Positions 9,262 through 18,278 of a stretch of 64,000 nucleotides of DNA are shown here, piece by piece. The stretch covers positions 1 to 64,000 of the forward strand of contig DHKO01000008.1 in assembly GCA_002404895.1 (NCBI GenBank), given 5' to 3'. Position 1 is the first letter of the stretch; each line of letters begins with the position of its first letter. Made by a program: the position numbers and the translations under genes. Under the pieces are notes generated by a model. The model was given only the letters and a program-made list of their open reading frames with translations, was not told the DNA's origin and made no database searches. The stretch is from Treponema sp. UBA4692. Its GTDB lineage: Bacteria; Spirochaetota; Spirochaetia; Treponematales; Treponemataceae.

Positions 9262-11541
9262 TTAATTTTCCATTGAGGAAGGCAAAATTTCAGCAAAAAT
9301 CTTATCTCCGACTCTGACGGCCAAATATCTTTCCTGATTGTCTTCCAATATTATACAAACACCTTGAGAGCCAATCTGGTTAATTTTCTGGGAGATTTTC
9401 TCCTCGGTAGATTTTAAGCCAGTTTCAGAAATCCAGTAAAAATTCTCAAGAGAGCCTTTTTTCACAGAAAGCTCATCGCCGCCGATTTTCACGCTTACAG
9501 GAATTCCGTTCTCGCTTGAAACCGTAACAATCTGATTTTTAACCGGCTCGTGAAACATCGCTTCCTCGCGCAGGTTTTCGCCGTCAGCAGACGGAAGTTT
9601 CACATAGCGAACGTCCCATTTTCCGTCTGCGTCATAATCCCAGGAAGAGATTTTTCCTTCTCCAGCCGTGTATTCTTCCATAAAGTCAGGAATTGTGTCG
9701 CCGTTCCTGTCGATTTTTATTGACTTAACATAAATTCCGGTTTTTACAGCAGGACTTCCAAAAAGATTTGTGATTATCTGCATCTCGTCGGCCGGAGAAA
9801 TAAATTTCTGGCTCAAATCCTTTGAATATCCATATTCTTCAATTGTCTCAAAAGTTCCGTCTCCGTCAACATCAACCGCCCTGCTTACAGGAAGACCGTT
9901 CTCGAATTTTGCCTGCGCGTAGATTTTTCCATCCGCAGAATAAACAGCCTGCTGAGCATATCCGTTCAAAAGACTCACGGAAATTTCCGCATTCGGTCTT
10001 TCCTTTGACGGCATTGTGTAGCCAAATGCGGAATTTATAAAGCTCGCAGTGTCAATTTGCGTATTTTTTGAATTCAGAACAGGAACAAAAAAGTCAAAAT
10101 CAAGATTCGTCTTCGCAGTTTTTTCGCTTTCAACCGAAAATGGACACCAAGCGAGCGTGCCGGAAATTATGTCAAAAGCGATTTCAGGAACATCAGAATC
10201 GTTTAGATTTTCCGAACCGTAAAAATTTGAGTTTTCGGATTTTTCAGAATTTGACGGAAGAGCGTAAACAGCCTGCTTAATATAAGGCCAGTTTCCATAG
10301 GAAATTTTCGTGCCGTTCTGCAAGAGATTCAAAACAACAGGCACGCCAAAATCGCAGTCGCAAGTCCATTCAAAATCGTCATCCTGATTTTCATCGTAAA
10401 AAATCTTGGCAGGCCGTCCCCGCTCATACTTCACAGTCATATTCACAAGCAAATCGCCGTCGGTGTCAATCAAAAGAGTTCCATTGTACGAATTAAGGTA
10501 TTCCGAAAATTCTTTTTTAGAGTCATCGCTTTTCAGAGATTTTATAAAAAGCTGCAAGACAGGCAAAAAAGCAGAATCGTCAGAAAATTTATAGAAATAA
10601 TCGAGAGCGTCGCGTTCCTTTATCAGGTTTGAATTCAGTGCGAGAGCCGGATAAACAGGAGACTTTGCGCCTTTCGCGTTAAAGGATTTTATTATTCGCG
10701 CGCGTTTTTCTGAATCTTGAACAAAAAAAGCCGCCAAAAGCTCAATTTCAGGATTTGAATTCTTGTAGTTTGAAAGAGACGCCAAGAAAGAATCCGCGAT
10801 TCTCTGAACACGCTCGTCGAAAACAAAATTTCCAGAACTAGATGCAAGAGAATCAAAAGCAAGAGAAGTGTTTTGAGTCTCTGAAACATCAGAATCAGAA
10901 AAGTTGCCGAAATCAGAAGAATCAAAATTTAAATCGGGATTTTGTGACTTTTTCTCCGCCAAAGCGAATTCAAAGCGATAAAAAAGCTCCGCGAATCTTG
11001 AATCTTTCGGATAAACTCTTCTTGCCGCGTCAATTTTCATCCGGGCAGCTTCAATGCTTTCTTCTGTTTTCTGGTTGTAATAAGATTTTGCGCGGATATA
11101 TTCAGCGTCGGAAGAATAAATGAACGGGCTTTCGTCCAAAACCGAAATCGCCTCGCTGTATTTTCGGGCAGAGCAGAGAATGTCAGCGTAAAGGATTCTC
11201 GCGCCGTCCTTGTTGTAGTCAGCCCACTGAGTGCCGTCAAGAGACTTTTCGACCAGCGGAAGAACCTCAGATTTTTTGTCGCCTTTGTTCATTTTTGCCG
11301 CCGCGCGTATGTACCACAAATCAGCGATGGAATCATCGTAGGCAAGACCGAGCTTCGCGTTAAAATCAGCGTCTGCCCACTGCTTTTCAGCCAATTTCTG
11401 CTTTGCAAGCTGCATATATCTTATTGCAGTGCGTTTGTTCGCAGCAGAAGCTGAAGACGTCTGGCAAAAAGCGTTTTGATTAAAAAGAATAAAAAAGCCA
11501 AAAACAGCAAAAAAAGTGATAGAAAAAGATTTTTTTGACAT
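9262..11541 (-). CDS. Secreted protein with TPR-like N-terminus and acidic (EF-hand-like) loops
   Basis: About 759 residues. A signal peptide ends around NAFCQ. Residues 35-195 look like helical TPR-type repeats (AKQKLAEKQWADADFNAKLGL and a following repeat). The rest is beta-rich and punctuated by aspartate loops like DTDGDLLVN, DENQDDDFE, DVDGDGTFE, DRNGDTIPD and DYDADGKWD, which resemble calcium-binding DxDxDG loops. Function is unknown; I would expect a periplasmic or surface scaffold that binds calcium. A GTG six bases upstream (11547) is possible, but the ATG at 11541 sits better behind AGGT. It heads an operon with the HtrA-like protease and lepA, so a role in envelope quality control is plausible but inferred. 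Confidence 0.7.
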   Translation of the reverse strand: MSKKSFSITFFAVFGFFILFNQNAFCQTSSASAANKRTAIRYMQLAKQKLAEKQWADADFNAKLGLAYDDSIADLWYIRAAAKMNKGDKKSEVLPLVEKSLDGTQWADYNKDGARILYADILCSARKYSEAISVLDESPFIYSSDAEYIRAKSYYNQKTEESIEAARMKIDAARRVYPKDSRFAELFYRFEFALAEKKSQNPDLNFDSSDFGNFSDSDVSETQNTSLAFDSLASSSGNFVFDERVQRIADSFLASLSNYKNSNPEIELLAAFFVQDSEKRARIIKSFNAKGAKSPVYPALALNSNLIKERDALDYFYKFSDDSAFLPVLQLFIKSLKSDDSKKEFSEYLNSYNGTLLIDTDGDLLVNMTVKYERGRPAKIFYDENQDDDFEWTCDCDFGVPVVLNLLQNGTKISYGNWPYIKQAVYALPSNSEKSENSNFYGSENLNDSDVPEIAFDIISGTLAWCPFSVESEKTAKTNLDFDFFVPVLNSKNTQIDTASFINSAFGYTMPSKERPNAEISVSLLNGYAQQAVYSADGKIYAQAKFENGLPVSRAVDVDGDGTFETIEEYGYSKDLSQKFISPADEMQIITNLFGSPAVKTGIYVKSIKIDRNGDTIPDFMEEYTAGEGKISSWDYDADGKWDVRYVKLPSADGENLREEAMFHEPVKNQIVTVSSENGIPVSVKIGGDELSVKKGSLENFYWISETGLKSTEEKISQKINQIGSQGVCIILEDNQERYLAVRVGDKIFAEILPSSMEN

Positions 11542-11557
11542 CGGCACACCTATTTTT

Positions 11558-11586
11558 ATTCTATATTACTTTCAAATCATTCACAA
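11558..11586 (-). promoter_or_regulatory. Promoter for the TPR protein-protease-lepA operon
   Basis: On the minus strand TTGTGA (11586-11581), a 17-bp spacer and TAGAAT (11563-11558) lie about 17 bases before the start codon at 11541. Confidence 0.6.
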
Positions 11587-11690
11587 GATAAGCGATTTTT
11601 CGTCAGACAATCCGATAAAAATCCTTTCATAAATGATTTTGCGTTGCAAAAGATTTTTTGGTTTTTAAGCGCGCATAATTTTCCAATTTT

Positions 11691-13184
11691 CTAAATTTTC
11701 AGGAAATCAACTTTCCAGTTTTTAGAATTTGCGACAAATCCAAAAACCGCAGCGGCTTCAAATTTTCCAGATTTTTCAGACAAAACACGGACAACAGGAA
11801 TCAAAAATCTATCTTTTTCTGAAATTTTCCAGTCTGAAAAAATATCTGAAACGCTTTTTAGATTTCCGTCCGAAGCCAAGACTTTTTCTCCGGGCTGAAA
11901 ACTTCCGGCAAAAAAAGGCAGCCGCACCTCACATTCGCATTTTTTTCCGCAAGACTCAACGCAAAGAAAAGTTTTTTTCACTTTTTCATCGCTTTGCATT
12001 TCATCGCCATTTTCACAGCTTCGCGATTCAAGATAAAATTTCATATTTTCGTATTCAAAAAAATCATTCTCATTCGTAAAGACAAAATCGTATCCAAAAG
12101 AAAGCCGTTTTTTTTCATTTTCTTGCTTTTCTAAAATCTCAAATTCAAGATTTTGATTTTTCAGAGAGATTTTTAGATTTTCAAAAGTCAGAACACATTT
12201 TTTTTCAAGCTTTTCGTTTTTCCAGCCGCAAATTTCTTTCACGTGCTTGAACGGAAAACGCTCGCCGAACCCAAGTTTGTTCAATGCGAGATAAACCATT
12301 CTTCTTTGAATCGCAAAATCAAGATTGCAGAACGGCTTCCATTCCAAAATGACTTTTCCGTCGCCGCTTTTTAGGATTTTTTGAGCTTCATTTTCTGCGT
12401 ATTTCTGCAAAAAAGAATTGTCGTCAAAAGCTTTCTGCCCCGAAATCAAAACTGAATCTTGCCAGCCGATAAAATTTTCGTCCAAAAACGGAACAAGAAC
12501 ATTCCGGATTTTGTTTCTTGCGTATTTGTTTTCGAAATTTGTCGAGTCTGTCCGCCAGAAAATTTTATTTTCAACAAGATAATTCTCAATTTCCGCACGT
12601 GAAATATTTAAAAGCGGCCTGATTATCTTTCCGCGCCGTTTCGGAATTCCGCACAAGCCTTCGCTTCCGCTTCCTTTCAAAAGCCGCATAAGAATCGTTT
12701 CTGCCTGGTCGTTTTGATTGTGCGCAAGGCAAAGAAAAGCGAGATTTTTTTCCGCGATAAAGTCATAAAAAACTTTGTAGCGCATTTCGCGCGCGGCTTC
12801 CTCAAGGCCTTTTCCGCGTTTTTCCGCGTTTTCCGCAGCTTTTCCATGTTCAAAAGCGGCAACAGTGCAGGAAACACCAAGATTTCTGCAGAGATTTTTA
12901 ACAAAAAGCGCGTCGCCGTCGGTCTGCTCTTTCTCGCGGATTCCATGGTTCACAGTAATAACCTCAAGGCGATTTTTCATTCCGATTTTTTCAAAGATTT
13001 TTGAAAGCGAAAGCAAAAGCGAAACAGAGTCCGCTCCGCCCGAGACTGCCGCCCCGATTTTATTTTCAGAGAGAAATTTTTTGAGATTTTTCAGACTTTC
13101 AGATTTTTCCAGATTCTCTAAAACGCCGCACGAGACCAGACCTCTCAGAACCTTTTCTTCAAATGAAACAAAATTATTTTTCAT
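11691..13184 (-). CDS. tilS: tRNA(Ile)-lysidine synthase TilS
   Basis: A 497-residue N-type ATP pyrophosphatase that converts C34 of tRNA-Ile(CAU) to lysidine, so that it reads AUA. The PP-loop SGGADSVSLL is near residue 50; other hallmarks are VNHGIREKE, AHNQNDQAETILMRLLKGSGSEGL and RPLLNISRAEIENYL. The C-terminal third is a diverged TilS C-terminal region ending in the KISEKDRFLIPVV and FGFVANSKNW segments. The ATG at 13184 is preferred over a TTG three codons upstream. No strong Shine-Dalgarno is seen. The gene lies directly after the rplY terminator and reads in the same direction. Confidence 0.92.
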   Translation of the reverse strand: MKNNFVSFEEKVLRGLVSCGVLENLEKSESLKNLKKFLSENKIGAAVSGGADSVSLLLSLSKIFEKIGMKNRLEVITVNHGIREKEQTDGDALFVKNLCRNLGVSCTVAAFEHGKAAENAEKRGKGLEEAAREMRYKVFYDFIAEKNLAFLCLAHNQNDQAETILMRLLKGSGSEGLCGIPKRRGKIIRPLLNISRAEIENYLVENKIFWRTDSTNFENKYARNKIRNVLVPFLDENFIGWQDSVLISGQKAFDDNSFLQKYAENEAQKILKSGDGKVILEWKPFCNLDFAIQRRMVYLALNKLGFGERFPFKHVKEICGWKNEKLEKKCVLTFENLKISLKNQNLEFEILEKQENEKKRLSFGYDFVFTNENDFFEYENMKFYLESRSCENGDEMQSDEKVKKTFLCVESCGKKCECEVRLPFFAGSFQPGEKVLASDGNLKSVSDIFSDWKISEKDRFLIPVVRVLSEKSGKFEAAAVFGFVANSKNWKVDFLKI

Positions 13185-13210
13185 CTTCTGCAATTTTTAA
13201 TTTTTCGCCT

Positions 13211-13250
13211 AAAATAAAAAAGCCCCCGCTCTTTCTGAACAGGGGCTTCA
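13211..13250 (-). terminator. Rho-independent terminator of rplY
   Basis: On the minus strand AAGCCCC pairs with GGGGCTT around a 14-15 nt loop, followed by a run of T. It lies between the rplY stop and tilS. Confidence 0.85.
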
Positions 13251-13269
13251 AAGTCAGCTTGTCTTGCGA

Positions 13270-13821
13270 TTAGCGGGCTGGTGCGACAGTTGCGAGAACT
13301 GTGTCAGCAGGAGTAATCAAAGTTACTTTGTCGCTGAGACCAAGGTCGCTTACCTTGTAAAGGTCTCCAACGTTGATTTTTGAGATGTCGCCGACAACGC
13401 GCACTGGCAAGTCTTTTGGAAGAGCCTTGACAACAATCTCAGGAACGTGCTTAACAAGGAATCCTCCCTTGAGAACACCTGCTGGAGTTCCTGTAAGTTG
13501 AACCTTGAATTTGCGTGTAACAGGCTTTGTGTTTGTTACAGCATAGAAATCAGCGTGAAGAACTTTGTCTGTGATGATGTCATATTCTGTGTCGCGGATG
13601 AAAGCGTCTGATTTTTTTCCGTCAACATCAAGAGTAACAAGAGTTGTAGCTGTAATGTTGCGCCAAACTTTGTTGAACTCTACAGAATCAACAGTGATTG
13701 AAGTTGCTTTTCCAGCCTCATCGTAAACAACAGCCGGAATTTTTCCAGCAGCACGAAGGTCTTTTGCAACTTTTTTTCCAGTTCCATTGCGGACAGTCGC
13801 ATTGATAACCATCTGATCCAT
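13270..13821 (-). CDS. rplY: Ribosomal protein bL25 (Ctc/TL5 form)
   Basis: A 183-residue 5S rRNA-binding protein of the 50S subunit. The length shows the two-domain Ctc/TL5 form: an N-terminal L25 domain (residues 1-90, with GTGKKVAKDLRAAGKIPAVVY) and a C-terminal beta domain (90-183, with GFLVKHVPEIVVKALPKDLP). A good AGGAG lies ten bases before the ATG. It has its own promoter with a leader of about 150 nt and its own terminator, so it is a single-gene transcript. Confidence 0.95.
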   Translation of the reverse strand: MDQMVINATVRNGTGKKVAKDLRAAGKIPAVVYDEAGKATSITVDSVEFNKVWRNITATTLVTLDVDGKKSDAFIRDTEYDIITDKVLHADFYAVTNTKPVTRKFKVQLTGTPAGVLKGGFLVKHVPEIVVKALPKDLPVRVVGDISKINVGDLYKVSDLGLSDKVTLITPADTVLATVAPAR

Positions 13822-13977
13822 AATAATTGGACTCCTAAAAATAATTTTCGGGAAAACTCAGGAAGCTTGAAAAAGCGTAGCCGTAGATTAAGAAAACTTA
13901 ACGCGCCCCATCGTTCATCACGCCAGAGAGCTTTCCATAAACGCAAGAAAGTTAAAATATGCGTTTTCGTGGATAAG

Positions 13978-14006
13978 ATACTATCAAAAACAAAACAAAT
14001 GTTCAA
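13978..14006 (-). promoter_or_regulatory. Promoter for rplY with a long leader
   Basis: Minus strand: TTGAAC (14006-14001), 17 bp, TAGTAT (13983-13978). Transcription would start near 13971 and give a leader of about 150 nt before rplY. Confidence 0.75.
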
Positions 14007-14018
14007 TTCATTTCGTTT

Positions 14019-15008
14019 TTATTTTTCGTCCACGTAATTCTCGATTTTTTTACGCAGGTTCTCATCTGGAATAAGGCTGGCCGCGCTCAAAACCCTCGCT
14101 TTTGCCATCATCGTTTTTGCCTCGTTCTCGCTGATTCCGCGCGATTCCATATAGAAAAGCTCGTCCGCGCCAAGCCGTCCGAGTGTCGCGCCGTGAGAGC
14201 CTTCAACATTGTCCTCGCCGCACAAAATCATCGGGATTGACTTGTTCACAACGGTTTCGGACATCAAAAGAGTCTCTTCCTGCTCATCGCCTTTCGCGCC
14301 TGCGCATCCGTTTCTAAAATCCATAGTTCCGCGGTAAATTTTCTGCGCATTGTCGGCTACAACGCCTTTCACGCTCATTTTTGTCTCTGATTTCGGCGCG
14401 ATAAAATTCACAACGTAGTTCATGTCAACAACTTGCTCGTTTTTCGCGATGAATGCGGTTTCCGAAGTGAATTTTGACTGAACGCCGTTCAAGTCGTTTT
14501 TCACCTGGGCATAAATTTTCGAGCCGCCAAGCTCAATCTGAACAACATCGATGCAGGCGTTTTCAGTGCAGTCAGAAGAAGTGTCATCAATCTGAACATA
14601 TTTTTCGCCGAGAAGCTGGACTTTCACAAGCGTGATTCTTGAATTTTTCTCCGCGTGGAGACTTGTCTTTATCTCTGAAAATCCTGAAGATTTTTTTGCG
14701 GAAGTGTAATCCATAATCACTGTGATTTCAGAATTTTCTTTCGCCTCGATTGTCTGGCTGTGCGAATAATTTTTTCCGTTTTCAAAATCAAAATGAATCA
14801 GAACTGGAGAATTCGACTTTCCTTCCGCAACGATTTTTGCCGCGCCGTTAGAATTTTCGACTTTAACATTAGCGTTTTGATTCAGAATCTCGAATCCGTC
14901 AGAACTGATTTCGTCAGAAACTTCAAGTGCAAGCGACGAGCGGTTCATTTTGAGCCAGTTCCACGTGAGATAAGGAATTTTGTTTATTTCAGAAATTGTC
15001 TTTTTCAT
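14019..15008 (-). CDS. sufD: Fe-S cluster assembly protein SufD
   Basis: A 329-residue SufD/SufB-family protein, part of the SufBCD scaffold that builds Fe-S clusters. The right-handed beta-helix core is followed by the conserved C-terminal block EGSHGATLGRLGADELFYMESRGISENEA; the histidine in GSHGA corresponds to the SufD histidine implicated in cluster formation. Its ATG overlaps the sufB stop (TAATG), so translation is coupled. It is the last gene of sufCBD and is the least conserved of the three, as usual. No sufS lies nearby; sufU is 8 kb away. Confidence 0.9.
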   Translation of the reverse strand: MKKTISEINKIPYLTWNWLKMNRSSLALEVSDEISSDGFEILNQNANVKVENSNGAAKIVAEGKSNSPVLIHFDFENGKNYSHSQTIEAKENSEITVIMDYTSAKKSSGFSEIKTSLHAEKNSRITLVKVQLLGEKYVQIDDTSSDCTENACIDVVQIELGGSKIYAQVKNDLNGVQSKFTSETAFIAKNEQVVDMNYVVNFIAPKSETKMSVKGVVADNAQKIYRGTMDFRNGCAGAKGDEQEETLLMSETVVNKSIPMILCGEDNVEGSHGATLGRLGADELFYMESRGISENEAKTMMAKARVLSAASLIPDENLRKKIENYVDEK

Positions 15009-16414
15009 TAGAAGCCACCTTTCATTTCAAGGCGAATCAGGTTGTTCATTTCGACTGCGTACTCAAGCGGAAGCTCCTTAGAGACAGGATTTGCAAAGCC
15101 TGAGACAATCATCGCGCGTGCCTCTTCCTCGGAAATTCCGCGGCTCATAAGATAGAAAACCGCATCGTTTGAAATCCGTCCGATTTTCGCCTCGTGTCCG
15201 ACATCACATTCGCTTGTGTGCAAGTCCATCGCAGGAATCGTGTGCGACTTTGAAAGGTTGTCGAGCATAAGTGAATCGCAGCTCACGCTTGCCTTTGAGT
15301 CTTTCGCGTCCTTTGAAATATAGATTGCGGAACGGTAAATCGACTCTCCGCCGCTTTTTGAAAGAGATTTTGTCGTGATTAAAGATGTTGTTTTAGGCGC
15401 AAGATGAACCATTTTCGCGCCGGTGTCTAGCTGCTGCCCCTCGCCTGCAAAAGTTACGCCTGTAAATTCAGCACGCGCTCCTTTTCCGACAAGGTCGCTT
15501 TCAGGATAAAGATAGGAAATGTGGCTTCCGAACGAGCCTGAAACCCATTCAATCGAGCCGCCCTCTTCAACCCGAGCGCGTTTTGTGTTCAAGTTGTACA
15601 TATTCTTTGACCAGTTTTCCACGGTCGAATATCTCAAATGCGCGTTTTTTCCGACATAAAGCTCAACGCAGCCCGCATGCAAGTTCGCGACATTGTATTT
15701 TGGAGCCGAGCAGCCTTCAATAAAATGAACGTCCGCGCCTTCGTCAACAATAATCAGCGTGTGCTCAAACTGCCCCGCGCCTTTCGCGTTCAATCTGAAA
15801 TATGACTGGAGAGGAACATCGACTTTCACATTTTTTGGAACATAGACAAAACTTCCGCCAGACCAGACAGCCCCATGAAGCGCCGCAAATTTGTGGTCGT
15901 TCGGCTTCACGAGCTTCATAAAATGCTTTCTGACCATTTCCGCATACTCGCCGTGAAGCGCGCTTTCAAAGTCAGTGTAGACAACGCCTTTCTCAGCGAC
16001 TTCCGCCTGAAGATTATGGTAGACAAGCTCCGAATCATACTGCGCCCCTACTCCGGCAAGCGAAGTGCGCTCCGCCTCTGGAATCCCGAGCTTTTCAAAC
16101 GTGTTTTTTATGTCTTCAGGAACATCTTCCCATTTTGTCTGCATTTTTGTGTTCGGCCGGACATAAGTCGCAATCTCGTCCATATTCAAGCCGGAAATGT
16201 CTGGTCCCCATTCAGGAGCTTTCAGTTCATTGTAAATTTGAAGAGACTTCAAGCGGAAAATCCGCATCCATTCCGGGTCGTTTTTATCTTCAGAAAGTTT
16301 CTCGACAATTTCAGCCGTAAGACCGTTTTTGTTGCGGTAAAAACCTTTCTCTTCATATCTAAAGTCATATGGCGAATCGGAAAATCCCGACAGCTCTTTG
16401 TTTATATCTTCCAT
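15008..16414 (-). CDS. sufB: Fe-S cluster assembly protein SufB
   Basis: A 468-residue SufB, the normal length. Conserved blocks include EWMRIFRLKSL, YDSELVYHNLQ, HKFAALHGAVWSGGSFVYVPKNV, VENWSKNMYNLNTKRA and the C-terminal SCDSLMLDNLSKSHTIP, which carries the cysteine proposed to take sulfur. The closing block VGHEAKIGRISNDAVFYLMSRGISEEEA is typical. It begins 15 nt after the sufC stop and overlaps sufD. It works in the cytoplasm with SufC and SufD as a scaffold complex. Confidence 0.97.
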   Translation of the reverse strand: MEDINKELSGFSDSPYDFRYEEKGFYRNKNGLTAEIVEKLSEDKNDPEWMRIFRLKSLQIYNELKAPEWGPDISGLNMDEIATYVRPNTKMQTKWEDVPEDIKNTFEKLGIPEAERTSLAGVGAQYDSELVYHNLQAEVAEKGVVYTDFESALHGEYAEMVRKHFMKLVKPNDHKFAALHGAVWSGGSFVYVPKNVKVDVPLQSYFRLNAKGAGQFEHTLIIVDEGADVHFIEGCSAPKYNVANLHAGCVELYVGKNAHLRYSTVENWSKNMYNLNTKRARVEEGGSIEWVSGSFGSHISYLYPESDLVGKGARAEFTGVTFAGEGQQLDTGAKMVHLAPKTTSLITTKSLSKSGGESIYRSAIYISKDAKDSKASVSCDSLMLDNLSKSHTIPAMDLHTSECDVGHEAKIGRISNDAVFYLMSRGISEEEARAMIVSGFANPVSKELPLEYAVEMNNLIRLEMKGGF

Positions 16415-16429
16415 AATCGTTTCTCAAAA

Positions 16430-17170
16430 TTATTTTTCAAACGCCTCAAAGCCGTTCTCGTTGATTTCCTCGACAAGCTCCGCGCCGCCGTCCTTCTCGA
16501 TTTTTCCTTTCACGAGAACATGAGTCTTATCAACATGGAGGCTTTCAAGAATTTTTGTGGAGTGAGTGATTATAATCAAAGCCCCGTTCTGATTTTTCTG
16601 ATATTCCTCGATTCCCTTTGAAACCGTGCGCACAGCGTCAACATCAAGACCGGAATCAGTCTCGTCAAGAATCGCAAGTTTTGGCTTCAGCATAAGAAGC
16701 TGCAAAATCTCGCTCTTTTTTTTCTCGCCCCCTGAAAAACCAACGTTCAAGTCGCGAGAAGCGTAGCTTTCATCCATATGGAGAAGCGACATCATTTCTT
16801 TCAGCTCTTTCTGGAACTGAAAAAGCTTTACGCGCTTTCCATTTTTCTGCTGCAACGCCGTTCTGATAAAGCTTTCAAGCGAAATTCCCGGAACTTCAAG
16901 CGGAGTCTGGAAACTCATGAAAATTCCTTTCGCAGCTCTTTTGTCCGCCGCCATATCAGTGATGTCTTCGCCGTCAAAAAAAATCTTTCCGCCTGTAATC
17001 TCGTAGCGCGGATTTCCCATCAAAGTAAAGCCCAAGGTTGACTTTCCGGCTCCGTTCGGTCCCATCAAAACGTGGGTCTCGCCTGCATTTACAGCAAGAT
17101 TCACGCCGCGCAAAACCTGCTTTTTTTCTATATTAACATTTAAATCTTGAATTTTAAGTAAATTGTCCAT
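16430..17170 (-). CDS. sufC: Fe-S cluster assembly ATPase SufC
   Basis: A 246-residue ABC-type ATPase of the Suf scaffold. Walker A GPNGAGKST, signature FSGGEKKKSEI, Walker B LAILDETDSGLD and the H-loop ITHS are all present. A longer open frame reaches 17263, but homologues begin at the residues MDNLLKIQDLNV, so I place the start at the ATG at 17170. There is no Shine-Dalgarno sequence in front of it, and a TAGAAT hexamer lies only seven bases upstream, which would suit a leaderless message. It is the first gene of sufCBD. Confidence 0.95.
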   Translation of the reverse strand: MDNLLKIQDLNVNIEKKQVLRGVNLAVNAGETHVLMGPNGAGKSTLGFTLMGNPRYEITGGKIFFDGEDITDMAADKRAAKGIFMSFQTPLEVPGISLESFIRTALQQKNGKRVKLFQFQKELKEMMSLLHMDESYASRDLNVGFSGGEKKKSEILQLLMLKPKLAILDETDSGLDVDAVRTVSKGIEEYQKNQNGALIIITHSTKILESLHVDKTHVLVKGKIEKDGGAELVEEINENGFEAFEK

Positions 17171-17177
17171 AATTTGT

Positions 17178-17206
17178 ATTCTAGTGATTTCGTAGGTTTT
17201 TGAGAA
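17178..17206 (-). promoter_or_regulatory. Possible promoter of sufCBD, close to the start codon
   Basis: Minus strand: TTCTCA (17206-17201), 17 bp, TAGAAT (17183-17178). The -10 ends seven bases before the ATG, so the transcript would start at or next to the start codon. Confidence 0.45.
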
Positions 17207-17279
17207 TAGATTTTCATTTTTAATGCCGGAAACAAAATCGGGCTTTCGGCAGAACGACAGCAAACAAAGTCAAGAAAAT

Positions 17280-17309
17280 CTGACGAAAACGAAAAAATTG
17301 TGCTATATT
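17280..17309 (+). promoter_or_regulatory. Promoter of the secreted-protein gene, predicted leaderless
   Basis: CTGACG (17280-17285), an 18-bp spacer and TATATT (17304-17309), preceded by TGC (extended -10). Only six bases separate the hexamer from the ATG at 17316. Confidence 0.55.
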
Positions 17310-17315
17310 TTTGGA

Positions 17316-18191
17316 ATGTCAAAAAAAATCATCAAGGCTTTCATTTTTTTTCTGATTTTTATGCCGATCGGATTTCAAGCTTTCGCCTTGAACCAAGAAG
17401 ATGAAGAGAAAAACTCCGTCCAACAAGAAAAAAAAGCGGCTGTCAAAGACATTCTCAAAATCGATTTCAGACTCAACACAAAAGTTCAAGACAAAAAAAA
17501 TCATCTGAAATGGAAAAACTCATCGAAAAAAATCAAGGACTCGTATGACGCGCTTTCTGGAGCGTCGGTTTCGCACAGCACAGGCGAGCTTCTTGCGATT
17601 TTTAGGGACGGAAATTCAAAAAATTTTCTTGCTCCGAAAGGGCTTCGCCAACTTTTTCTCTTCGCAGTTTCAAATCCGAAACATCTTGAATCTGACAATT
17701 TTATGGCGGAAAAAGACAACACCGGAAAAATCAAAATCAGCTTTACGCACCGAAAGGCTGAATATTTTATCCAGACCGATGAAAAAGGCTGGCTTAACTT
17801 GGAAAACGGATTTTTTATCAAGAAGCCGCTGTCAGAAAATAATGATGCGGAAGTCGCGGAAGGTTCGAAAAATAATTTTAAGCAAGGGGAAAAGGCTTCA
17901 ATCAAAAATTCAGGCGAGAAATTAAGCGACGATGCGGAAAACGTGAAAAAATTGGAAGACACAAAAAATTCAGAAAAAATGGAAAATCCGAATGATGATG
18001 AATTTCGCTCTGACAACCCCGACAAAGCCGATACAAATCCTGATTCGGCAAAAAAATTCGAAGGAAAACTTTCCGTAAAACTAAGCGGCGGAATTCTGAA
18101 AATCAGAGGGAAACTGAATCTCGTTGAGTATCAGAAAGATGTTTCAAAAGAAAATTCTAAAGATGATTCTGAGAATTTCGGGAAGAATTAA
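17316..18191 (+). CDS. Secreted hypothetical protein with Lys/Asp/Glu/Asn-rich segment
   Basis: About 291 residues. I do not recognise the family. Residues 1-26 form a signal peptide ending in AFA. A conserved-looking globular part (about 60-170) contains SGASVSHSTGELLAIFRDG and GLRQLFLFAVSNPKHL. The segment 175-260 is low-complexity and rich in Lys, Asp, Glu and Asn, likely disordered. The last 30 residues (KLSVKLSGGILKIRGKLNLV) look like a short beta unit. The start is set at the ATG at 17316, where the signal peptide begins, rather than at 17223. It is divergent from sufC, with about 145 bases between the start codons. Confidence 0.6.
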   Translation: MSKKIIKAFIFFLIFMPIGFQAFALNQEDEEKNSVQQEKKAAVKDILKIDFRLNTKVQDKKNHLKWKNSSKKIKDSYDALSGASVSHSTGELLAIFRDGNSKNFLAPKGLRQLFLFAVSNPKHLESDNFMAEKDNTGKIKISFTHRKAEYFIQTDEKGWLNLENGFFIKKPLSENNDAEVAEGSKNNFKQGEKASIKNSGEKLSDDAENVKKLEDTKNSEKMENPNDDEFRSDNPDKADTNPDSAKKFEGKLSVKLSGGILKIRGKLNLVEYQKDVSKENSKDDSENFGKN

Positions 18192-18240
18192 AATACAAAA
18201 AAGCAGTTTTCTAGGATTTTCGCTCCGATTTTACAAAAAT

Positions 18241-18269
18241 TTGACGAAACGGAATTCTAGCATTAAATT
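18241..18269 (+). promoter_or_regulatory. Promoter of the GGDEF-GAF gene
   Basis: TTGACG (18241-18246), 17 bp, TAAATT (18264-18269). The ATG at 18279 is only nine bases on, and there is no Shine-Dalgarno. Confidence 0.55.
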
Positions 18270-18278
18270 ATAAAAACG

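Noticed and set aside
15875..16621. 248-aa plus-strand open frame
   Set aside because: Antisense to sufB and sufC, with basic low-complexity translation; no ribosome site.
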